The notes beneath the pieces are model-generated. The model ran no database searches and was not told where the DNA came from. It was given only the letters and a program-made list of their open reading frames with translations. From positions 377,181-441,180 of the forward strand of contig VXAA01000846.1 of NCBI GenBank assembly GCA_013399115.1: a stretch of DNA of 64,000 nt. The letters are read 5' to 3'. Shown in pieces: positions 35,237-48,300 of this stretch. How positions within the stretch are numbered: position 1 is the first letter of the stretch; the number at the start of each line of letters is the position of its first letter. Origin of the DNA: Anseranas semipalmata. Taxonomy: Eukaryota > Chordata > Aves > Anseriformes > Anseranatidae. The translations under genes were made by a program, and so were the position numbers.

Positions 35237-36162
35237 CCTTCCCTGTTCACCTGCACTAGAATCAGCACAGTTTGGTTAGTCAGCAGTATCTATCCACTGC
35301 CTGTCCAGGTAATAATGCTGTACAACAGCTTTAACTGGGAAAAGACACGTGATCTTTTCAAACCCAATGACAGTGGAGATATGGCCAATTTCTTAAAGCT
35401 GCCTGTAAGAATGATGCAAAATTGGTACCTTTCTGCATTGCAATGACATTTCCTTGACAGATACAGCTTATTTTCCAAAGTACAATGTAATGTATACTGA
35501 GCCCCTGTCCATGATTATACAAGATCTAAAAAATAAGAGTGCTGAAAGGAAAAAAACTGTTAATACTATATGAATTCTGAAGATTTCCAATTGAGACCTG
35601 AAGATTTTCCTTTCCATTACAGAACAGAAAGTAAAATATTTGGCAATTTTTAGGAGTCAAACAGATGCACAAATTTAATTCTCCATTTAAACAACTGAAA
35701 ACAATTTCATTTTGTTTTAAAAATGTAACCGCAGGGTATGTTTACATTTTTGAAAGTTCAAATTTCTTCAAAATGGAAAATACACTAAAAGTGATTCCTT
35801 TAATAGTTTCAATTTTCATTAAAAAAAATTAAAATTGAAAAATTCAGCTCTGCAGATGAGAAGGATGATTTATCCCTTACAGACCGAATGGTCAAATTAT
35901 GGAAATTCAGTGCAAAGTTTCAAATATACCATTTTAGCACATCAGCTTTGATGTATATGAATTCTAGAAGCTACAGGTCTAGCCTATATTTATATTTACT
36001 TTATTCACTGTTCTTATAGGGCCAAATATTTCTGCTTGTGCAAGGAAAGCAGGTGTTTGGCTGTATGCAAGGATCCTTGCTTGCATATTTGGGGACTGCA
36101 CATTCAAGGTATGTTCAGCTCCACTAGCAAGGGGCTAGCCAGCTGCAACAGCATAGCAGAAA

Positions 36163-36165
<3 letters not shown>

Positions 36166-36207
<42 letters not shown>
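36166..36207. repeat. Long poly-T tract (42 T)
   Basis: Uninterrupted T run and the second-longest homopolymer here. No reverse polyadenylation signal is next to it. Confidence 0.93.
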
Positions 36208-36209
<2 letters not shown>

Positions 36210-38486
36210 ATATATGGCATCATGAAGAAAGCTCAAGTCTAAAAAGCCAGTACTTGTGTAGCCATTTCAGATCAATTTTTCACGTGGAGAATCTGCAGCA
36301 AAATTACCTCATAGCAAGAAGTTAGTTCTGGTTTGACTCACCCACTCCTGTCCACAGATGCTCAGCAGAAGGACTATCTGAAGGTCTGCTGGAAGTTCAG
36401 AGTCTGATCCAAAGCCCATTAAACCAACTTTGGGCCCCCTTTGGGCCCCCAGATTAGAATGAATCATCCTTCCTGCATCATTTTCACACGAGTTTGCTTA
36501 ATTGATATTAACTGATCAAGACAAGTAGCCAAATATTTATCACACATTACTCTACCCAGCCTTGATGCTTGGTTCAATAATATGTCTGTGCTGCATAAAG
36601 AAAACACTAAAGCCTGAGAAGTTATTTGAATTCAGGTTTCTGCTAACTCTTAGCTAAATCATTTGGCAACTGTTATTGTAAAACCTGACAAGATGTCACT
36701 TGACAATGAAGAGAAAAAAACTGGGGTTCTACGCAAGGACCTGTTTGAAACAAAGACAACAAACATTGAAACCATTCATTTAAGAGGTTACAACAAAGAC
36801 TGACTTGGTAATTAGAAGAAATTTCTCAATTCAACAAATGATATCACTCTGAGCTTTAGTGTCAGCTGTTAAAATTCCTCAGAGGGATATTTTTAATAGT
36901 GAATTTTAGTGCTTTTTATAAGTGGCAAAGCTGGCTACACAGAAGACGAAAGTACAAGACCAGCACAAGCTGTATCAGAGCTGGCTCCCTCTCAAGCCCT
37001 GCTCTCTCTTGACCAGGGCAGACAGATGACCATTAGAGATGAGAGCCTCCATGCCTATCCCACTCTTGGTCTCTCTGTCTGCTGACATTGCCAGAGGGTC
37101 GTTTTCAGATAGAGACAAGAGTGCATCACTAATGCATAAACATGTCAAAACTAGACTGTTTAAAACTCTGTTTTATTACACTGGAGCTTGCAGCAGTGAT
37201 CTGGAATGAGTGATGAGTCTGGCTTTCGGGTTTGAGGATGGCCAAGTTTTCTTTAATTTACATCATTTTTGGCCTTAACCATTCACTGTTATGTTTTTCA
37301 AGTTTTTTTTTTTTGCTGGCACAGTTCCGATTGGTCCCCATCCAACCACCCATCTCAAGATATGTTTACCTCATGCTTTTGAAGAGAGGTTTTATTAGCA
37401 TTGTCTAGTAGTGAGAGAGGAAAGCTCAAAGAGCCCAATTTGGTTTTTAGTCAGAGAATGCCATGCCGCTGATGTATTAAAAAACACCGCAGTAAGTCCT
37501 TGGAATAAAAAGGGAGGAAAATAAGAAATAATGGTGATAAAAATAAGAAATGAAAGAGGAGATTCTTCCATAATTAATAGAATACAGAGCTCCTCACTAC
37601 TAATCTAAATCCAGTTCAGATACCTCTGTATTCTGGACCTACTTATTCTACGTACGAAACAGTTTTTCATTATTAGCTGTTCTGTCATGTCATTATAGAA
37701 AAGTTTTCTGTCACAGACCTATCTTACTCTGTGTCCTATATGAAACACTTGCTCATTCTAGGTGCTGAACAGATAATGAAGTCATCCATTACGGTTTCTG
37801 GTCCGCTCTGTCATAGAATTACTCAGTTTATTTAGTAGAAAAGTGGCTTGGAGACACAGATGCCACATCCTTGCAGCCCTTCCAGTAGAAGATACAGTCC
37901 TGACTGCCTGTATTTTTGACAATAAAATGCACAATTCCTGTTGGTGCCTCTGTATGCTGCCTATAGGCTGCACACGCTACCCACTTAGGCAAAGGATTAT
38001 ACAGGAACTGCAATAAACAGAACCCCACAAAGAAACCTGTTCATGTCCCCAGGCTGGATGGCAGTGCTCACTGGTCAGTTCAGAGTTTAGGGCCCTATTC
38101 TGTCAATCTTTTTCAAAGGTATTTTTACAGAGTGCTGTGCTCCTAATGCTTTCCCCCACTCCTGGTCTGGACCCCATCTAATGTAGAAATTTTGTCTTAT
38201 CACAGAGCACAGCAAGTTTTTCCCCGGAGTCCCTAAAAAATGCATATGCTGTGTTACAAAACCCAGACAGGAAGCCCAGCTATGGAGGAAAATGGGAAAA
38301 AGGGATCCCAGAAACCCTATAAAATATTACCCCTCCATTGGCACATGTGGTTTAATGTTTAACATCAAAACAAAACTGAATGGACTTATTTTCACTTGGA
38401 AATGTAAAGATTTATATTAGACTATATGAAAACTTTTTATTCTGTGGAAAAAAAATTAACTATAATGATTGCCAAATTTTCAGATT

Positions 38487-38504
38487 AAAAAAAAAAAAAA
38501 AAAA
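38487..38504. repeat. Poly-A tract (18 A)
   Basis: Uninterrupted A run. It produces the lysine run of the spurious frame at 38469. Confidence 0.9.
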
Positions 38505-38788
38505 GAAAGGCTGAAATGTAGGAGCTTCCCAGAAGAAAGAAGATCTAATTTTCATTTTGTTCTAATCTTGAAGCTCACAATTAAATCTCAAGAGATTTCT
38601 ATCTCTCATAAAAGTCTCCACAGAGTCTTACTGCAGGATCATATACTGATGGTTTTTAACTGGCTATAAGAATTAAAAATAGCTGACAAATTCAGAGCTT
38701 CATAACAAAAACATTTCATATGACTGCAGGTTGAGAACATGATTGAAGAAAGCAAGTAAATGCATTTAGAATTTCAATTTATGTTCAG

Positions 38789-38804
38789 AAAAAAAAAAAA
38801 AAAA
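38789..38804. repeat. Poly-A tract (16 A)
   Basis: Uninterrupted A run about 300 bases after the previous one. Confidence 0.9.
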
Positions 38805-41619
38805 CGTAAGTATGTGCTTAGCTTTCAGCAGGACAAAGCATGAGCTTTAAGTTAAATTTGGTTAATATGCTTTCCTGAGCACAGATAATTTTCTGCATCA
38901 GGTTGTTAATGAACAAATGGTAAGCGAGACATTTTTTTTTCCTACAAGTACAAATGTATCATGATAATTTCAGACTAGCAAGTAATAAAACTATATTGTG
39001 AGAAATACCTTACTAAAAAAAATCTACTATGAAATGTTATATAAAAATAACAGATTGTTCTGCATTTGATTTCTCCAAATGATCTCATTTAAATGTAAAT
39101 TTTAACTAAGTTATGCTTCCCTTGGTGGTATTACTGTTTAAACTAATTGCTAGCTGTTAGAACTCAAAATCATGTGTGTATGCAGCTGTGAATAATGAAT
39201 TTCTATCATCTTGCTAAAGAGCACAGGTTTTTCTCTCTTGATATCTCTTTGTCTTCATGGTATCTATCAGAACTAGTTTTTACACAAAATGAAGTTAAAG
39301 AAAGGTAACCTTCTAAGAAATCTTAAAAACAGATTTTGGAAGAGCTTAGGTAGATCTCTTCTGAGGAAAACATTAGTAAACTTGCAAAATTTGTCTTAAA
39401 AGTCACAATAAGATCATTTACTTCTCTTAGCAGAAAATAACCTCTTACAAATCTTGCTGTCTTGCTTTTAATTTGTACCTTTTTTATTTCCTCTCTTCTC
39501 AGAGACAATCCATTTATTTTTGGCATAATTTACACTACAGGGAGCAGAATCAACTCCACAGATTACAGATAAATAGTATTACCCCGTTATATGTCTCATG
39601 ACTGTGGTAATCTCACAGATTCCCTTCAGTTTGCAGTTGGGAAATACTTCTTGTTCGTGGCCCTGGTCAGATCCTCAGGTCTGTTTGTGCCTTTCAGGTG
39701 AGACCATGCGCAAAGAGCAAGATTTGCCCCAGCCAAACCCATGTGTAAGCCCATTCCCTTTTGTGGTTTGGCAGAACTGTGCGTAGTCAGAGGAGTGCAG
39801 CCTCATTCAGCATCAGATCCAGATTCACCTGTTCACTGAATATCAATGCATTAGATTAACTGTCTGCCCAGTGCCCTGCAAAAGGGGAGACCGTGGATAC
39901 ACATGGTGCAAAAGGTTTCCTCCAGGCAGTCTGAGTGGATCAGGAAGAGATGGGACTAAATATGTTGGAGAATTTATGGTCTCTTTATTTTTTTTTCCAC
40001 AGCACAGTGATTTCTTTCCAAACAAGAACGGCATCTATTACCAGGAAGTACAGTCAACTGGATGTGGTGTATGTTCATAATAAGTTTAGACCCACTCTTG
40101 GGATCCCAGGTATAAGCCTTCAGCCCATACTTGTCCTGTATAACAAAACACACTGCTGTTCAGGCTGACCTTGGAAGCTCTGCCAAACACCTGGGCGTGA
40201 GATTGATTCCCCATTTTCTGCCTTCCAGTCCTTTCCTTTATAAAGTGTATCTGAAACCTACCTTGATCTTCCACTGCTCTGAGCTTAGAAAATCTGCCAG
40301 CAGTCTTCTTGGTTCTTCTTCTCTCTTCTGCTTATAAGCAAATACAGGAAGAAAAAGAAGCTGTTGGTCAATCACTAATTTCTGAAAGGATTTTAATGTT
40401 GCTCTGGGGAAAGAAAAGAATTACAATCAAACGATGCGATGTTGGAATGACATATGATACAGGCAGTGAGTGGCAGAGATATAATCTCTTTTAAATTTAT
40501 GGTTTCAGAATATAGGTGACCTTAGAGATTTTTACTCTGCATTCCAATAATGTATTTGCAAAATTCAGAAAATATTTCCTAATATAAGTGCTCTAAATGT
40601 AAAATTAAACCTCATGAGGTGCTTTGATACTACGGTCACAAACAAACACCACCAACAACAAAAAGCTGGTTTAGAAATGTAGACAGATAAAGCTTCAATG
40701 AGAGTAAAGTCAGAAGGAAAAGTGTGAATTCTGGCTACTTGTGAGAAGAATGAGATTTTGCAAAAAAACTTGTCACTTGAAAAAACAGATGAATGAACTG
40801 GAACCCAACGTACAGTTTACATGCATTATTTAAAAGCCAGACTACTTAAAAACACAGCCTTCCTTTACAAAACTCCTGCCAGCAAAGCTGAAATATTTTA
40901 CTTTGTCCAGTTTCCATTTTGCTGCCAAGGCTACTAAATAAATTAATTCATTCCTCATGCTGCCACTTTGCTTTAAATTAAGTTTCCAAATATTCATTTA
41001 ACTTAAAATACAAGCTGATGATGATAAGTTTAGCTTAGAGGTGGAAGCTTTAATGATATAGGAAACTAGTAACTGGGCAGAATCTTTCAACTTGGATTAC
41101 TGGTTCAAACACGATCAAACCGTAACCTCTTACAGGCTGGCTATGAAATTCACTGACACCCTGCACCTCATTCCTTGAACAGGAAACCACTTTGTAACTG
41201 GCACTTACTGGCAGACATGCTGGCAATCTAAGCAGAACAAGTTAAGATTTAAGAGGTTTGGAAACTGAATCTTTTCCAAGTGTCGAAGAGCGCAGAAGAT
41301 CCCGCTGCTGCCTGCTGCTGCAGATGATGGGCTCGGCTCCCACGCTGAAGTCATTGGGAGTCCTTCCACTTCCCACATGGGCTTGGGTTCACAAGTAAAA
41401 GCTGAACTTCAGCTTCTCTGAGCAGTTGGTCTGGGAATGTTAATGAAAGTAATGTCATTTCTTTATTGCTGTAGTTTATTAACTGGCTGTAGGTGTGTTT
41501 AAGACTCCTGCACATAGAGCTAGGAAAATGCTAACATGTAGTAAAGACAGGGACCCTCCCTCAAATGATATGTTTTATGGCTGTCAAATACCTATAGATA
41601 GTTAAATTAAACTTCAGTA

Positions 41620-42801
41620 CAGAATCACAGAATCACAGAATCATTTAGGTTGGAAAAGACCTCCAAGATCACCTAGTCCAACCTATGACCTAACACTAAC
41701 CAGTCCTCCACTAAACCATATCACTAAGCTCTACTTAAACGTCTTTTGAATACCTCCAGGGATGGTGACTCAACCACTTCCTTGGGCAGCCTGTTCCAAT
41801 GCCTCACAACCCTTTCAGTAAAGAAGTTTTTCCTAATATCCAACCTAAACCTCCCCTGGCGCAACTTTAGCCCATTCCCCCTTGTCCTATCACCTGGCAC
41901 GTGGGAGAAGAGACCAATCCCCACCTCGCTACAGCCTCCTTTAAGGTACCCTGAGCCTCCTCTTCTCCAGGCTAAACAACCCCAGCTCCCTCAGCCGCTC
42001 CTCGTAAGACTTGTTCTCCAGACCCCTCACTTCGTTGGGCTTCGTTGCCCTTCTTTGGACACACTCCAGCACCTCGATGTCCTTCCTGTAGTGAGGGGCC
42101 CAAAACTGAACACAGAACTCGAGGNNNNNNNNNNNNNNNNNNNNNNNNNNNNNNNNNNNNNNNNNNNNNNNNNNNNNNNNNNNNNNNNNNNNNNNNNNNN
42201 NNNNNNNNNNNNNNNNNNNNNNNNNNNNNNNNNNNNNNNNNNNNNNNNNNNNNNNNNNNNNNNNNNNNNNNNNNNNNNNNNNNNNNNNNNNNNNNNNNNN
42301 NNNNNNNNNNNNNNNNNNNNNNNNNNNNNNNNNNNNNNNNNNNNNNNNNNNNNNNNNNNNNNNNNNNNNNNNNNNNNNNNNNNNNNNNNNNNNNNNNNNN
42401 NNNNNNNNNNNNNNNNNNNNNNNNNNNNNNNNNNNNNNNNNNNNNNNNNNNNNNNNNNNNNNNNNNNNNNNNNNNNNNNNNNNNNNNNNNNNNNNNNNNN
42501 NNNNNNNNNNNNNNNNNNNNNNNNNNNNNNNNNNNNNNNNNNNNNNNNNNNNNNNNNNNNNGTCACAGAAGGAGATCAGGTTCGTCAAGCAGGACCTGCC
42601 TTTCCTAAACCCATGCTGACTGGCCTGATCTCCTGGTTGCCCTCCAAATGCCGCGTGATGACACTCAAGATAATCTGCTCCATGAGGTTCCCCAGCACCG
42701 AAGTCAGACTGACAGGCCTACAGTTTCCTGGGTCGTCCCTCTGGCTCTTCTTGTAGATGGGCGTAACGTTTGCTAGCCGCCAGTCAACTGGGACCTCCCC
42801 T
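41620..42801 (-). mobile_element. CR1 LINE, young, interrupted by an assembly gap
   Basis: Minus-strand CR1 whose 3' end is at the left, with the repeated octamer CAGAATCA and then TTTAGGTTGGAAAAGACCTC. The minus frames 41724-41924 and 41941-42588 give the ORF2 C-terminus: [33 protein letters not shown], and [19 protein letters not shown] with VQRRATK ahead of it. Right of the gap, minus-strand sequence encodes the start of the reverse-transcriptase domain, ending in LTNLISFCD. The gap therefore hides the catalytic core. The antisense plus frame 41746-42756, with its long X run, is not a gene. The 3' region matches the copy at 6936 closely, which suggests a recent subfamily. The 5' end is truncated at the tandem repeat at 42802. 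Confidence 0.94.
42125..42561. other. Assembly gap (437 N)
   Basis: A run of undetermined bases inside a young CR1. Such gaps usually form where near-identical repeat copies could not be resolved. Any open frame through it is meaningless. The stated length may be an estimate: the missing CR1 core would normally be longer than this, by my recollection of the family. Confidence 0.98.
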
Positions 42802-42848
42802 GTAGTTACCAGGTAGTAGTAGTTACCAGGTAGTAGTAGTTACCAGGT
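42802..42848. repeat. 17-bp tandem repeat, 2.8 copies
   Basis: The unit GTAGTTACCAGGTAGTA occurs at 42802 and 42819. A partial third copy at 42836 diverges at GGTCACC. It sits at the 5' truncation point of the neighbouring CR1, so it may be an insertion by-product or an assembly effect. Confidence 0.88.
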
Positions 42849-42912
42849 CACCATATAGCACCAGCAAACTGCACTCTTTTTTATATAAGTCCATGTTTCC
42901 CCACTCTCAAAG

Positions 42913-42929
42913 AAAAAAAAAAAAAAAAA
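42913..42929. repeat. Poly-A tract (17 A)
   Basis: Uninterrupted A run. Confidence 0.9.
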
Positions 42930-45321
42930 GTTAATATTCTGCAGCAGTATTTGGGAAATGTAGATTTCTCAGAGTTAACACTGGAACATGAACTGTGATT
43001 ATTGTAATCAATAAATTAAATTTGATTTAAAGGATAAATCTCTGCTCAAAACAAATGAGAACACTTCAATAATGCTACATTTCTCTCTGTTTTCTAGTCT
43101 TCTAAAACAAATGGAAATGACATGAAAATATACCAGAAATATATAATAAGAGCTTGGAAATGAATCAGGAAACATAAAACTATGGTTCTGACCACAGCAT
43201 TATATTTTCCACATTGCATAATGTTGTTGCAGGATAACTTACATTACTCATTTTAAATCAGGGTTAAGGCAGCTTAGATTGAAATCCTATTAATGTTAAC
43301 TTAAAAGATTCCTATTGACTTGAGGGACTTGGGACAGACCTAAAAGAGATTTTACTTTATTTGTCCTTGTTCTTTGGAAGTGACATTGCATAATTCTGAC
43401 CAAAACAAACAAACAACAACAACAAAAAAAAACTTTCTCTTTGTCAAAGGAGAAAGATAGTATTTGTCACCTTGTAATATTGTCTCCATTGGATCACATT
43501 TATAAGAAGCGTCAGTAATCGTTATATTTTAAAATTAGAAAACAATGCAGAAAATCTGTTGAACAGCATGAAGTAGGACCTGCAGCAGGGAAACTGTAAA
43601 CCTCAGCCCTCCTTTTGGAGAATTGCTTGAACACCCTCCATAAATTGTAGCTGAATATCTTTTATGTTTGTTTTCGTGGATTGCCTGTGCAGCTACGGAA
43701 CATTAGTTAAATTGAACCAATATAGATATATTATTTAGTATTATTGAAGGCAATTTTCTTTAATTAGCATAATAAGAGGAAAATTGCATATCTTAGTAAG
43801 GGCCACTTGTGTCATTTCCCCGTACACGCAGGTCTTTCCAGCTGATTGTTTTCAATCAACCTAGAAAGCACTATGAACAAAACTGCTCGAGTGTAGCAGT
43901 CTTACTTCCAGCATTACTCATTTCATACATGACATATTTTCAAACACGGTTTCTGAGATTCAGACCACATGAAAAGATTTCTTTTGACTCTTTCAAAAAG
44001 TTTGTGGTCTGTTTGCTTACAGTCATCATGGAAAGACTTATTCAATAACTGCATGTTTTTAGTGTTTTTTATTTCCTTTTCCTTCTTGTGAGTGAAGATG
44101 AAAGAAGAACCTAATTACTGTAGGATTAAACTTCTTTGTATGAAGGACATTTTGCTATGACTTTGAACATTAATATCGCTAGAAAACACAGACACAATAA
44201 TTCTCATTTACCATACAGGTTCAGATGATGCAATGTGCTGAATTAAAGAATGTAAAACTATGATTATATATATATGGCTTGTCAGAAAGTAAAAGGAATG
44301 TCATAATAGCTGCTAATTAACTTTTACAACGTGAGCAAAGTTGGTTAGGTATTTCGAATTAGGAGAAGGTGAAAAACTGTATTTCATCCGAGCTGTGAAA
44401 AATATTCATTTGGGCACTTTTCCACAGATAAATTTGTATCTGAAACTTGGCATGTCAATAAAGACATGGTCATGTTCTTTGATGCACTGTAAAAGATCTG
44501 TTTGTCAAATAGTGTAGGATGAGTAGCAGTTACAGAAGCATAGCTCTGAATTTTTAAAAAAATGCATTGTCATATATGCATATTAAAAGTAAATGTAAGG
44601 ATCTGTCACTAAAAATTAATTTTGGCAGTATTGTCTTTCATTTATTATGGTGTTTTTGTTTTCAAGAGAAATCTTGAGTTTTATTAAATATGAGAAAGGG
44701 GAGCAATTTAAAGGAAAGAACCCTCATCTTTAAAAGACTCTAGAAGCTGTAAAAATGTAAGATTTGTATGAGTATTTTCAGGTTATTAAAAACCTATATA
44801 TAAAAATAATTCATTTGCATAGTTCCTTAGTTGAAAGTAAATTAAATTTCTCAAACAGTTACGGTAGAAGATAAAGGAACTTCTGACTTACACATTTTTA
44901 ATACACATCCACAGTTGAGCAGCCATGACTCACAAGCTTGCCATAGTAAAAAATGAGGACATCCACACTAGGACAAGTAGCTATGTAACTCTATCTTTGG
45001 CTAAAAGTTCTCATGTAGATAAGCCCTAGTTACTCATCAAGAGCCAGACTGAGACTTTACCCACAACAAGCAGCTTCACCAGAAATCTTATGAAGACACT
45101 GCAGGAACGCTGACCAAAACCAAAAATGTAAAAACGTCCCTTGCAATATGAATTCAATCAAAATCCATATGTACCACAGCCTATTTTCTTTTTGAGGAAT
45201 ATAAATTTGAATAAAACTGAAATTCCTATCTGTGTCAAAAGATATTGCCCCGTGCTTCAGAGCAAAATACTGATTTTTATTTTAAAATGACCTTCCTATA
45301 AAAATCCAGACTGTCATTACT

Positions 45322-45336
45322 TATATATATATATAT
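45322..45336. repeat. (TA)n microsatellite
   Basis: About seven TA units. Confidence 0.85.
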
Positions 45337-48300
45337 TTGATCCAGTGAAACTTCCATTTCCAGACATTTTTTGCAGTTGAGTTTTTTTTCTATTCAAACT
45401 CAGTTTTCAAATTCTATTTAGATTTTTGATCCTCCCTGCCTTCACATGAAGGAGATCATTCATTGAGATTGTGATCATCTAATTTTCCATGTTACAAACA
45501 AATCAGTATTCTTGGCATAAGAACATGCAGGATTCATCACAGCTTTGCCCTGTAACAAAATATTCGTGACATAAAGCCCAGCATATGTGTCAACCATATT
45601 GCTCATACACCCGTAATTCTGAGATATGATGTTTACATTGCAGTTCATAGGCCTTTGAGCCAAACCTTTCTGTTATTCATTACCTGGCTTTCCATTCTTT
45701 TCAGTACATGTGCAAGATTTTAGCAATTGAAGTGACATGTTATTTGCTTTTTATAATAACCAACATCAACATCCACCTCCAACTTGCATCCTTCCCAAGT
45801 AAAAAACTTGCAAGGAAGAAATAAATACCACTTAAATTAGCATTTATTTTGCAATGACCACAGGCAAGGTCACAGAGAGTTTGAATGAAGCAATTTTTCT
45901 AAACTTGTGCAAATTCAGTGCCCATGCTTATCTGAGCAAATCAAACCCAAACTGCTTTTGCCTAGAATTTTTAAATGTGAATTACCCACAGAAAGCTTCT
46001 CTGGCTTTGATTCTCCATTTGGATTACCTGCAATTGCTTGCAAGTACTTAGATGCAAATAAGCACCAATTTCGTTTCAAGATCAAAGATTTATTGGATGT
46101 CAGATTTTATCTCTGACAATCAGAACACTGTATGCATAAGCCTCATGCTGCAGGTTCTTACATTCAGATTCCCATGTTCATTGTGTTAAACAGAAAGCAG
46201 GTTGTTGCCACATAGTATGTGAATGAGCATAACAGTATAAGAAATCTATAATTCTCTCTTGAGGGTTCAACAAGCGAAGTAGGGAAAGAGATTGGATTAA
46301 TTCTCCTGAAACAGTGTGGTTGGTCATTATTCTTTATATGGATCAATATGAATTGAGTCTGGGCTATTCTAAAATGTACTGTTACTTTCCAGAAGGCAGT
46401 GAGCTATTTTGGTGGTGTGCTCAAACCATAATAGTTACATTTGGCAGATTATCCATTATACCTCACATCTCCATAAAAATTCTCAGTGCTCAGATGTCCT
46501 GTTGAAATCATCTTGAGTACTTTTGCTTGGAGGTGAGATAATAAAGTTGGACCTATTTTGAGTGATATTTTAATGATCAATCATTCTTAAAAAAAAAAAA
46601 AACAAAACTGAGGACAATTTGGTCATAATTATTCCTAGCCATTTTCGTTATTTTAAAAATTCATTTACTGTCTAATTTGAGAACATCAGAATGTGGCAGA
46701 CAGGATTAGACCTTCAAATATTAGATACCACTTTACTGTTACTAGCAAAGGCTTTTCTCTTCTAATTATGAAGTTTGCTTTCTTAGTACCAGAATTCCTA
46801 CAGATACCCAAGATGTATGAAATCCTAACTGTCCATTGGGAATAGGTTTCATGGTGGTGTAGACATCTACTGATCTGATCTTGTAAAGGAAGAAAATTAA
46901 CTCTAGCCCAGCCGAAAACAGGACAGGGCTGAACAACTTCTGGAAGCATCAAGTTCTATCTTTTAAGGACTGGGCTTTATGCTTGTATAAACTCTTACTG
47001 AAATAAGAAGAAAGACTTCAGTGGATCTATGATAATTTAAAGCACCTAATATTTTGCCCCACTTTCAAGATTTCAGAAGTTGAGGACTTTCAGCGCCACA
47101 TTACAGGTTGGAGCCATGAGTAAAAGTTAAAAATCCCCTTATGACCTCTATCTTAAGGACAATGTGCTCAGAATGTATATTCAAGAAAGTGTTTAGAGCT
47201 GCATAATGTATGCTGTGCAAATGTCCTTCCTCCTTTTGACATTGACACCAATTGCCTCAACCCATTGCAGAATGTTTCCTGCTTATAGCTAACTTCTTTT
47301 TCATTTATCTTCACTGAATCTAATGATAGCAGGTACAATGTGCAGTCATTTGGACCAAAGCTGTGTGCTTATATGCATTCCCAGTAAATGGTGTCAGGGA
47401 ATGAAACAAGGATGTCCAGAAGCAAAGGAGAAGGACTGCAAGAAAGATATAGAGGGCACTGAAAAGTCAGCTTTTTGAAGAGAATGTGCAAGGAGATTAT
47501 TGCAATTACCTTTATATGAAGATAAAGCATTTGACCTTTATCTTCATTGCAGCATTTAAAGGATGGGTGAAATGTTTTTTGTTTTCTTTTTTGCTGTTGT
47601 TGCTTTTTTTTTTTTAATTCAAAAGACGAGAAACAAAATGTGTAGAAAAGCACTTATTTTCAGTGCTAACTGTATCAAGAAATTAAAACCTATTTTCTCG
47701 TATAATGTTTAGTAGGCACTGCTGCTCAGTAAATGTCAGTCAAAATGAGTGAAAAGAGTTGTGAACAGTGACTAAAAATCCCTCCTTCTCTCATTTGTTC
47801 AGATTTCAGCCTCTTTTCTCTTGAGATGTCATAATTTCATTGTATCTCCAGTTACCATAGAGTCTTTCAGGATGGACAAGAGATGAATGCACATAAAAGA
47901 AGAACAAATGACTAAACAAATGAAAGAAAAAAATGATTTTTTTCTTTTTTTTATCAAGATCACTATTAAATGATATCTTTGTTCCTGTGAAAATAAATAC
48001 AATGGGTTAAATTAAAGCAATGCTGACATTGTGACATGAAAATACAAGGTCATTATTCATTTATTATACCCTACTGAGTCATAGAATTTAGAGAAACGTG
48101 CACTATCTCACAGCATATTACCTAAGGTCCTTGATCCTGCTAACATGCACTTTAAACACGGAAGTCATTCCATGTAACCGTAATGGAAAAACTGGCACAC
48201 TTATACTTAAGCAGCTGCATAAACTTCTGTGGGATGGAAACCCAGACACATGGCAGCTGATATGAACACAGAAACTAATCTGAATTTCTATATATTAGCC

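Larger units (their letters stand above)
35237..41619. other. Non-coding AT-rich DNA, no gene recognised
   Basis: No exon or RNA gene is recognised. Holds poly-T and poly-A tracts (36166, 38487, 38789) and an 11-bp tandem CTTTGGGCCCC doublet near 36428-36450. The many frames of about 60-80 codons are unrelated to known proteins. Confidence 0.68.

Noticed and set aside
41746..42756. 336-codon plus-strand open frame, the longest in the window
   Set aside because: It is antisense to a CR1 and more than a third of it is the run of undetermined bases.
44935..45065. Ancient DNA-transposon fragment suggested by CATGTAGATAAGCCCTAGTT
   Set aside because: It resembles a phrase in reptile repeats, but there is too little sequence to assign a family or boundaries.
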